From positions 24,911 to 88,910 of the forward strand of contig SVTP01000004.1 of NCBI GenBank assembly GCA_015063725.1: a stretch of 64,000 nucleotides of DNA, written 5' to 3'. A model generated the notes under the pieces. It ran no database searches, had not been told where the DNA came from, and worked only from the letters and a program-made list of their open reading frames with translations. This document shows, in pieces, positions 24,392-31,593 of this stretch. Every line of letters begins with the position of its first letter. Within the stretch, counting starts at the first letter, position 1. The position numbers and the translations under genes are program-made. This stretch comes from Oscillospiraceae bacterium. GTDB taxonomy: Bacteria; Bacillota; Clostridia; Oscillospirales; CAG-272.

Positions 24392-26646
24392 ACCGTCTCT
24401 CCTTGGGGCAAGGCGTGCCCTGCTGCCTCCTTAACAGATACGGGAGACTGCGTGTTGCCATCGATCATGCCCATATAGAATTGCTCAAGCGGAATACCGC
24501 TCTCTTTGATCTCGGCAACGGTTTTGGTGCAAAGGATCTGCCCCTTGCGAATGATTGCGATGCGGTCGCAAATGTTTTCTACAACGTCGATGATGTGGCT
24601 GGAGAAGAATACGATGTTGCCGCGCGATGCGTGCTCCTTCATACACTCCTTCACCTGAAAGATGGATTCGGGGTCAAGACCTGTCAGCGGCTCATCCAAG
24701 ATCCAGATCTTGGGGTTGTGGACCAGTGCCGACATGATGGTGATCTTTTGCTTCATACCGTGAGAGTAGGTCTTCATCGGGTTGTCGATCGCCGTTTCCA
24801 GACGGAATCTCTTGACGTATTCGCCAATGCGCCCGTCGCGATCCTCGCGGGAAACGTTGTAAAGGTCGGCGATATAGTTGATATATTCTCTACCCGTCAG
24901 ATTTTCGTAAAGTGCGTAGTGGTCGGGTACAAAGCCGATCTGCATTTTTGCTTCTACCGATTGCTTTTCTGCGTCGTAACCGGAGATCTCGATCTCTCCC
25001 GAGGTGATGGTCTGAATACCGACGATGGATTTGATAATGGTGGATTTACCTGCGCCGTTGGGGCCGAGGAAGCCAAAGATCTGTCCACCCTCAATTTCAA
25101 GGTTTGCCTTGTAAACTGCGTAAACGTCGCTGGTGGAGTATCGTTTTGAAAAATCGCGAAGGATCAGCTTGCCTTCGTTTTGGGGATTCATAGGTTCCTG
25201 CATACTGCGTCCTGCAAGATGCACCTCAAGTGCCAGCCTATCTGCTTTGATCTTGCGGTTCCTTTCCATAATAATTTCGTAAGTGTCAATGATCTCAAAT
25301 GCCTGCTCGTAAATAAACCACATAGCAAAGGAAAGCACAATATAGACCACAAAGTAGAGTGATTGATACACAGGGTATATCAAAAGATTCAGGTCACCGA
25401 GCTTGAACGCAAAGGTGATCTTTCTGAGATCCTCTGCCCAGTCGCCAAGCTTTTCGGCAATGAAGTCGGAATTGATAAAGAAGAAGTCGACCGAGTGCCC
25501 CTCTGCGGTGAGCCACGCATTCATAAAAAGGACAAATGCATAGTAACCGAAGAAAGCAATGAGCGAGTAGACAAACTGCTTCATTTTGGGGCGTGCGAAA
25601 ATCTTAAGAGTCATCAAAAGCAAGGGCAACAGCATTGCCATGTAGTGGTTCGTCCAAAACTGCATAGAGGACGAGGAGAGCCAGTTTGCTTTGTCGGTGT
25701 TCGGCATGATCATTGCAAAGAATGCGCCGAGCACGTTGATGAAAATGGTAAAGTAATAAAGCTTTTCCATCTTGAAAATAAGCACCAAAGGGATGATGAA
25801 CATCGCCGTGTTGCAAAGGTGCAAGGGCCATTGATGCAGATTGACAAAAACGGAAAAATCGTAATTGTAGCAAAAGGAGATCATGGTTGCCATGCTGATG
25901 TAAAGCAAGGCAAATCTCTTTTGCTCGTATTCACATCTTGCAAACAAGAAATGAACAACCAGTGCAAACACGACCGCACCGTAAAGGAACAGTCTGTGCG
26001 TCAGGGTAAAGTTTTCAATCAGGATGGCATCGCTGCCCAGTCCAAAGAGAGCCTGCGGCACCCAGTGCGGCATTGAAATAGCCACCATGCCAACAAAAAT
26101 TGCCACGGTCAGTAAAATCTTTTTGAGATTGAAAACAGGGCGTTTTTGCTTGGTGATCTGAAAGAGTGCCAGAGCAAGTCCTACTCCAAGCTCAAGAGCA
26201 AAGATGAGCAGGCGGTAATGGAAGCCGTTGGCAAGCTCTCCGTCCTGCGCGCGGTTGAGCATAGGGAGCGCAACGATCGAAAGTGCGTAAACGCCAAAGG
26301 CTACGTAGCGAACAATGGGAGCAACGAGCGGAATGTGCTTTTCAAAAAACGGATAGGTGATTGCGGCGAGCTGAACGGCGTAGATGAGCCAGAACAAAAG
26401 TGCCGACAAAATAACCATTGTGCCACCCTGCGGACCGAACGGCGAATAAACGTTGAGACCAATGGTCTCCTGAATGAGCGGTGTACCGCCAAAAAAGCGA
26501 ACAAAAAAGAGCGTCGAATAGACCAGCGCCACCAACCGTGCGTTGCTCATGCGCTCTCCAAAGATGTCTTTATTTCGTAAGAGAAACAAAAATGCAAAAG
26601 TCAATAAACAGGATGCCAATGCAGCACCGTAGTACAAATAAATCAA
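24388..26646 (-). CDS. Fusion of a YwaF-like membrane domain and an ABC ATPase
   Basis: 752 residues starting at TTG 26646, with AGGAGG eight bases upstream. About 1-455 is polytopic (around twelve helices) and contains LHQWPLHLCNTAMF, the YwaF/TIGR02206 signature. A linker of about 50 residues leads to a complete ABC ATPase: Walker A FLGPNGAGKST (near 530), signature region YSHGMKQK, Walker B IWILDEPLTGLDP, H-loop VFFSSHI. The signature departs from LSGGQ, as in other ABC-2 exporters. It partners with the separate permease downstream. Confidence 0.88.
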   Translation of the reverse strand: MIYLYYGAALASCLLTFAFLFLLRNKDIFGERMSNARLVALVYSTLFFVRFFGGTPLIQETIGLNVYSPFGPQGGTMVILSALLFWLIYAVQLAAITYPFFEKHIPLVAPIVRYVAFGVYALSIVALPMLNRAQDGELANGFHYRLLIFALELGVGLALALFQITKQKRPVFNLKKILLTVAIFVGMVAISMPHWVPQALFGLGSDAILIENFTLTHRLFLYGAVVFALVVHFLFARCEYEQKRFALLYISMATMISFCYNYDFSVFVNLHQWPLHLCNTAMFIIPLVLIFKMEKLYYFTIFINVLGAFFAMIMPNTDKANWLSSSSMQFWTNHYMAMLLPLLLMTLKIFARPKMKQFVYSLIAFFGYYAFVLFMNAWLTAEGHSVDFFFINSDFIAEKLGDWAEDLRKITFAFKLGDLNLLIYPVYQSLYFVVYIVLSFAMWFIYEQAFEIIDTYEIIMERNRKIKADRLALEVHLAGRSMQEPMNPQNEGKLILRDFSKRYSTSDVYAVYKANLEIEGGQIFGFLGPNGAGKSTIIKSIVGIQTITSGEIEISGYDAEKQSVEAKMQIGFVPDHYALYENLTGREYINYIADLYNVSREDRDGRIGEYVKRFRLETAIDNPMKTYSHGMKQKITIMSALVHNPKIWILDEPLTGLDPESIFQVKECMKEHASRGNIVFFSSHIIDVVENICDRIAIIRKGQILCTKTVAEIKESGIPLEQFYMGMIDGNTQSPVSVKEAAGHALPQGETV

Positions 26647-26785
26647 TGCAATATCCTCCTATAGGATTTGGGTAAATGAGATACCAATCTCGAATACAAA
26701 ACGCACGTTTAAAAGATATCTCGGTATTTGCCTAAAAAGGTTACACTGCTGTGTAATTTATAAGCAAAAAGAAACGTTTTGGCTT

Positions 26786-26830
26786 TAAAAAAATCAGCCC
26801 TTTTTTTCGTCAGAATAAAAGGACTGATTT
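26786..26830 (-). terminator. Terminator of tRNA-Pro
   Basis: Minus strand AAATCAGTCCTTTT and AAAAGGGCTGATTT pair, then TTTTTTAAAG follows. Confidence 0.8.
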
Positions 26831-26847
26831 CTATAATGTTAAGAAAT

Positions 26848-26924
26848 TGGTCGGAGTGACAGGATTCGAACCTGCGGCCTCTTGGTCCCGAACCAAGCGC
26901 ACTACCAAACTGTGCCACACCCCG
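26848..26924 (-). tRNA. tRNA-Pro (CGG)
   Basis: A 77-nt cloverleaf with encoded CCA. Acceptor CGGGGTG pairs with CACTCCG, discriminator A. The anticodon arm is TTGG-TTCGGGA-CCAA, giving anticodon CGG. The T-loop is TTCGAAT. The nearest strong promoter is over 200 bp upstream. Confidence 0.95.
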
Positions 26925-27241
26925 AGAATTTTTTTGAATTCTCTGATACTATACGACCGGCAAGGAAACCGGATCGCCAAATGCCGCCTTGCGACATGAG
27001 GCTAGCACCCAAATATGGTACTATACCCCGATTGGATTTTATTGTTTTTTTATTTTTTGTGACTGTGTGCGATGGTGAAAATATCAAATTGTCAATGTGA
27101 AGATTATCTGTTGGTTTGGTGAACCGCCGTCACATCACCACGCCGACATTATAACACAACATCGCATCTTTGTCAACCTTTTTTTCAAAAATACTTTCTT
27201 GTGTGCGGCAGTAATATGTGCTAAAATAAGAAAATCAACAC
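26925..27241 (-). other. Long untranslated leader upstream of tRNA-Pro, with a tRNA-like stretch
   Basis: No credible gene lies here; a 61-codon frame has no RBS and poor composition. The segment 27030 downward begins CGGGGTATAGTACC and later has TTTGG and GTGC in the order seen in tRNA-Pro, with mostly transition differences, but no T-arm or 3' acceptor. Other features are a GGTGA/TCACC hairpin just after the transcription start and CCGG/CCGG near 26955-26970. It may be a leader RNA or a decayed tRNA. Confidence 0.4.
27148..27176 (-). promoter_or_regulatory. Strong promoter upstream of tRNA-Pro
   Basis: TTGACA (27171-27176), 17-bp spacer, TATAAT (27148-27153), minus strand. It points at the leader and tRNA-Pro. 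Confidence 0.85.
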
Positions 27242-27278
27242 AAAAACGGGAATTGAACTCACAAGGAGCTCAATTCCC
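27242..27278 (-). terminator. Terminator of the phosphoesterase operon
   Basis: GGGAATTGAG and TTCAATTCCC pair around a small loop, then GTTTTTG on the minus strand. Confidence 0.85.
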
Positions 27279-27299
27279 TCTCAAAAAATGGAAAAACTG

Positions 27300-29621
27300 T
27301 TATTTTTCAATAATAAAAGTGGCGTAAGCAAAGGTTTCACCTTTTGCAAATTCGTAGCCTTCAAATACAATGCAGTCCTCGTAAACGTGAACGATGTAGC
27401 CCTCGGAACGCCCCTCTCCACTGCCGACCAGAACGCGAGGTGTTGAGCAAGCCGGAATGTGTACCATCGTTGCAAAAGTGCCATCTTTGTTATCAATGTT
27501 CTTATCGTAATTGGTCTTGCCCGGCTTGGGAGTAACAAATTGCGAATCAAATGCCCAATGAGAGTGTCCGCTGAAATACACTACGTTGGTGTATTTTTGG
27601 AAATACTCGTTAAACTTTTTATATTCCACGGTGGAGCTGATCATAGGCAAGCCGTATTCGCTACCGCTTGCATTGGTGGCATCCCCCACTTCCTCATCCA
27701 TAAAGGTGTGGAAGAAGAGGAACACGGTTGTGTCCTTATATTGCTCCAATCTTGCTTCCAGCCAATTGAGCTGATAGTCATCCAACAAACGCGAGGTGGA
27801 ACTTCCGTAATCGTAATATTTTTGGTGCAAAAAGATCATCACACTGCCATCGGGGAGTTCGACCGCATAATCCAGCTCGTTGTCATCAAAGAACAGATAA
27901 TCAAGCTCGCTATCGTACTCCACTACATCTCTTGCGTATCGCATATACCAATCGTAAGAGAATCCCGTGTATTTTGCCTCGTGATTGCCCGTTGTTGTAA
28001 AAATGGGCATATCGGGGGCGGTTTTGTAGATCTCTTTGATAGCGTTTGCATGCAAAATATATTCACTCTCTATGTTGTCATACGAGAAGTCGCCGCAAAT
28101 GCCAATGGCGATTGCGCCTTTTTCATAGAGCACTTTGGATGCATTGACAAAGTGGTTATATGGGATAGAGGTCGAGCCGTAGCGCGTACCTTGATGGGTA
28201 TCAGACAGAGCACCGAAGACGTACAGTTCTTCTTCGGCAAACAAATGGGACTCAGGGATCGCGTAGGAATAGGTGATTTGTTTATCGCCGCTGACGGCAA
28301 TCAAGCGAGTCGCTCCACGAGGGATGGCGGTAAAGGATTGAACGGTAACCTCTGCCTCCTCGTTTTCCATAAACTCGTCAGAATAGAGCATTGTGTAATC
28401 TTTCAGCTTTCCGTTCGCATCTGCCCAATAGAAGGTGTAGACATCCGATGTTTCGGGCAAAAAGGTGAACGTTCCGCCTGCAAAGCCGGGAGCATCATAT
28501 AGAAAGTCATACGAGAGGATACCTGCGGGAACGTAAACCTTGCCACAACCTATGCAGACATCATTGGTATAGATGTGGTCGTGGGTTGCGGGAATGAATA
28601 CACGTTTGCACTCCCCGCAAGGGCAAGCAAGGAGCTTTTCTCCGTCCTCGCCGCAAGTCGCTTCTTTGAGAACAGTCTCGTTTAGGTAGGAATGTGCGTG
28701 ATATTCGCCAACCTTGACAAAATAAAGGTCGCGATAGTGTTGAGACTTGGGACAGGATGCTGCGTGCTCGATTTTGATGATGTTCTCACCCGCAACAAGA
28801 TTGACCATAACACCGTACATATAAATGCCGTGTGTGCTGTTACGCATATTGCTATAATCCATATTGGCGTAGCCGTATGAGGTCTCGATCACCTGCTCAT
28901 TTTCGGTGCCGCCGTTAACGGTATATTTTGTGCCGCGCACTTGCGCATCCTTAAGGCGAAAATGAAGGATCATTTCATAAACACCGCCCTCGGGAACGGT
29001 TACCTTGTAGACCAAGCAGTTTGCTGAGTTTTCAAGCACATACCAATGCTCGATCCCCTCGGTAGTGGATTTGCTCGGCGAGACGGAAAGGGATTTATCA
29101 TAGTCACCCGCCCAAACGTGGACACCGTTTTGATAGCCGTCAAGCAGTTCGGGAGAAAAATGGTAGGTGTCGGTTTTACCGTCGCCGTCGGCATCGTAAA
29201 CAGAGGAAATTTCGTATATGGGAATGGGGGTAAAAGCACAGGTTGCACATATACCGCTGGTGTAAATGTGAACACCCGTAGCAGGAATGTCACTTTCTTT
29301 GCTCTCCCCGCAGCTACAATAGGCTACCTGCGTGCCATTTTGCACACACGTGGGCTCTTTGGTAACGGTTACACGGTCAAATAAATGCTCGTGCGGCGGT
29401 TCGGGGGGCGTAGTGACCTCGGGAGTAGTGTTCTCGGGAGTGGTGTTCTCGGGAGTGGTGTTCTCGGGAGTGGTATTCTCGGGGGGAGTGGTTTGGGGTG
29501 TTGTGATATCCGATATTGGCTCTTGCAGGGTTGTTTGCTCGGGCGTATGAGGCTCCAAAAACGGCAAACAGCTTGTGAGCAAAAACATCAATACAACGGA
29601 TAACAAGAGAATCCGTTTCAT
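27300..29621 (-). CDS. Surface lipoprotein with metallophosphoesterase domain
   Basis: 773 residues. The signal peptide ends with LLTSC, then a Pro/Thr linker built from TTPEN repeats. Two cysteine/His modules follow (near 79-133, with YCSCGES and CATC, and near 325-380, with CPCGE and CIGCG). The C-terminal half is a calcineurin-type phosphoesterase with GALSDTH, GICGDFSYD, TTGNHEA, FFHTF and FSGHSHW, so both metal sites look complete. Likely a cell-surface phosphomonoesterase or phosphodiesterase. It lies 36 bp after the alkaline phosphatase gene, probably in one operon. Confidence 0.88.
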   Translation of the reverse strand: MKRILLLSVVLMFLLTSCLPFLEPHTPEQTTLQEPISDITTPQTTPPENTTPENTTPENTTPENTTPEVTTPPEPPHEHLFDRVTVTKEPTCVQNGTQVAYCSCGESKESDIPATGVHIYTSGICATCAFTPIPIYEISSVYDADGDGKTDTYHFSPELLDGYQNGVHVWAGDYDKSLSVSPSKSTTEGIEHWYVLENSANCLVYKVTVPEGGVYEMILHFRLKDAQVRGTKYTVNGGTENEQVIETSYGYANMDYSNMRNSTHGIYMYGVMVNLVAGENIIKIEHAASCPKSQHYRDLYFVKVGEYHAHSYLNETVLKEATCGEDGEKLLACPCGECKRVFIPATHDHIYTNDVCIGCGKVYVPAGILSYDFLYDAPGFAGGTFTFLPETSDVYTFYWADANGKLKDYTMLYSDEFMENEEAEVTVQSFTAIPRGATRLIAVSGDKQITYSYAIPESHLFAEEELYVFGALSDTHQGTRYGSTSIPYNHFVNASKVLYEKGAIAIGICGDFSYDNIESEYILHANAIKEIYKTAPDMPIFTTTGNHEAKYTGFSYDWYMRYARDVVEYDSELDYLFFDDNELDYAVELPDGSVMIFLHQKYYDYGSSTSRLLDDYQLNWLEARLEQYKDTTVFLFFHTFMDEEVGDATNASGSEYGLPMISSTVEYKKFNEYFQKYTNVVYFSGHSHWAFDSQFVTPKPGKTNYDKNIDNKDGTFATMVHIPACSTPRVLVGSGEGRSEGYIVHVYEDCIVFEGYEFAKGETFAYATFIIEK
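29418..29480. repeat. 15-bp coding tandem repeat
   Basis: Four near-perfect 15-bp units encode consecutive TTPEN blocks in the linker of the metallophosphoesterase. In-frame slippage could change linker length without breaking the gene. Confidence 0.85.
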
Positions 29622-29657
29622 GTTTCTTCTCCTTTGAGATTTGAGATTTGTAGCAGA

Positions 29658-31418
29658 TTACGAAACAGGAACCAGCGCGGGATGCTGTAAGGGGTTGTTC
29701 CCTGCTACCTCAACGCCAAACAAAGCAGCAATGGTTTTGGGGATCTGGGTGTTTTCAATCGTTCTGCCGTCAAAGACCTCGGCATCGGCACCGTAGGCAA
29801 ACACGGGAACATTTGCAGCAGTGTGATTGCCCGTTGTGTAATAGAAGTCGCCGTTGTCGGCAATTTGCAGACCGCCTGTTTCGTGGTCGGCAGTAATGAT
29901 GACCGTGGTATCGGGATTGTAGAATGCGTACTCCATAAACAGGGCGATTGCCTGATTGAAGCGCAGCATTGTCAGGTAAGCATTTTGGGCATCGTTGCTA
30001 TGGCAATGCTTGTCGATATACGCTTCCTCATACATCATGAAGAAGCCGTCCTCATCTTCTGAGAGAGACGTCAGTGTTCTTGCAATGGCAGCGCGCAGAT
30101 TTTCGATTTGGGCATCGGTATCATAATTGTAGTTGCAATCGATAACAGTACCGTAGGCATCGGTCAGTTTTGCCTGCGAGGCAAGAATATCCGCACTGTC
30201 GTTGCGATTGTTGGCGTGTGCCGAGAAGGATGCGGGAGTGGCACCCGTTTGCGCCTCGGTGGACATAACGGCGGTCGCCTTGCCCTTGCCTGCTGCAAGC
30301 TCTGTCAGCGAGGGAACGTCATTTTTGTCGCCGTCCTTGCCAATGTATCCGTTAACGGTTTTATAGCCGGAGGAGAGCGCAGTTCCTGCCGCGGCACTGT
30401 CGGTGGTGCCCGAAAGAGAATTGGTTTTTGCTTCTCCAATGTAGGGGAACAGGTAGCCGTAGAAGAAATCCTCACCGTCGCTGTAATCGGCAATGCTTGC
30501 ATTTTTGTAGGCGTCAAAAAGCTTGGTCTGGTTGAGACCCATACCGTCACCGATGAGCAAAATAAAGTTCTTTGCCTTTTGCACAATGGGGGTGCAGATG
30601 CTGACGGTTTGGGGAATATGAACATCAAAAGCCGCGCCGGGGATGTAGGTCTCTACAAAGTAATACGCCGCAGCGGCAATGATGAAGTAGTCGCCCTCAA
30701 GCGCTATATGGTCCTCGGTGGCAAGGAATGCAAATTCCATGCCCTCGGTGGCAGCATCCAGACTTTGCGAAATGGGACGAGTTGTTTCGCCTACAACGAT
30801 CTCGTGGGCGTTCTCTTTGTCGGATGCGTCAATAGGCATAACGGAAAGAACGATGCCTGTGCGCACCTCGATCTCGGCGGCGATATACTCTGCCGCGCGA
30901 ACGGTGTAATCGGATGCGTGCTCGTCATAAACGATGACGTAAGAGAAAAGTGCATCACCGCACAAAAACGGAACGGATGCATCCTTTTCGCCACACCATT
31001 TGCAAATAGCATCCACATAACTGTGCTCACCCGTGGCGGGAACGCTCTCCTTTCGAATAGCACCGCAAGCGGTGCAGGTGGCAGTCATTTCACCGTCACC
31101 CATGCAGGTGGGCTCTTTGGTAATAACGGCTTCACCGTAGCTGTGCTCACCGGTATCCTCCAGAGATATTCTTTGCCACTCACCACACGCGCACATGCCT
31201 TGCCAGCTTCCGGGATTGATGCAGGTAGCATCCGTAATAACAATGTTTTGATCGTAAACGTGCTTGTGCGCCGTTTCTTCCGGTGTTGTCACCTCGGGCG
31301 TGGTTTCTGCAGGTGTCGTCACTTCGGGCGTGGTGGTATTCGGCGTTTTCTCTTTTGCAAGGTTACAACTACACAAAAGAAGTGTGAGAAAAACGAGTAA
31401 GAAGCATAATTTTTTCAT
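29658..31418 (-). CDS. Alkaline phosphatase, surface lipoprotein
   Basis: 586 residues. The lipobox is LLLCSC; a Thr/Pro linker of TTPEVTTPE type follows, then His/Cys modules at about 50-145 (MCACGEW, CTACGAIRK, CKWCGEK). The phosphatase part has ILLIGDGMG with the metal Asp, TTDSAAAGTALSSG with the nucleophile Ser, TADHETGG and GNHTAANVPVFAYG. It should release phosphate from organic esters outside the membrane. It has its own promoter at 31469-31498 and is followed by a second phosphoesterase. No Pho box could be identified by eye. Confidence 0.93.
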   Translation of the reverse strand: MKKLCFLLVFLTLLLCSCNLAKEKTPNTTTPEVTTPAETTPEVTTPEETAHKHVYDQNIVITDATCINPGSWQGMCACGEWQRISLEDTGEHSYGEAVITKEPTCMGDGEMTATCTACGAIRKESVPATGEHSYVDAICKWCGEKDASVPFLCGDALFSYVIVYDEHASDYTVRAAEYIAAEIEVRTGIVLSVMPIDASDKENAHEIVVGETTRPISQSLDAATEGMEFAFLATEDHIALEGDYFIIAAAAYYFVETYIPGAAFDVHIPQTVSICTPIVQKAKNFILLIGDGMGLNQTKLFDAYKNASIADYSDGEDFFYGYLFPYIGEAKTNSLSGTTDSAAAGTALSSGYKTVNGYIGKDGDKNDVPSLTELAAGKGKATAVMSTEAQTGATPASFSAHANNRNDSADILASQAKLTDAYGTVIDCNYNYDTDAQIENLRAAIARTLTSLSEDEDGFFMMYEEAYIDKHCHSNDAQNAYLTMLRFNQAIALFMEYAFYNPDTTVIITADHETGGLQIADNGDFYYTTGNHTAANVPVFAYGADAEVFDGRTIENTQIPKTIAALFGVEVAGNNPLQHPALVPVS

Positions 31419-31468
31419 AAAGATCCTCCTCGTAATAAAAATGTGGGGATGGGTGTCTTGCTGATTTT

Positions 31469-31498
31469 ATTATACCATCCCCTCTTTGGGGCTGTCAA
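31469..31498 (-). promoter_or_regulatory. Promoter of the phosphatase operon
   Basis: TTGACA (31493-31498), 18-bp spacer, TATAAT (31469-31474), minus strand. GAGGAGG lies just before the ATG. Confidence 0.8.
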
Positions 31499-31533
31499 GT
31501 GCATTTTATAAACTTTTATTCCCTCAAAAGATA

Positions 31534-31562
31534 TTGAAATTCGCGCGCGGGCGTGATATAAT
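31534..31562 (+). promoter_or_regulatory. Promoter of the TetM-like/NYN gene
   Basis: TTGAAA (31534-31539), 17-bp spacer, TATAAT (31557-31562). Transcription would begin near 31569, after the in-frame ATG at 31564, which rules that codon out as the start. Confidence 0.8.
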
Positions 31563-31593
31563 AATGCTGAATACGAAAGAAAGGAAACAGGAC

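Noticed and set aside
26902..27087. Small minus-strand gene before tRNA-Pro
   Set aside because: No RBS, no conserved motif, and it runs into the tRNA.
31564..31593. ATG at 31564 as start of the GTPase-NYN gene
   Set aside because: It overlaps the promoter -10 and lies before the expected transcription start; the GTG at 31594 has an RBS.
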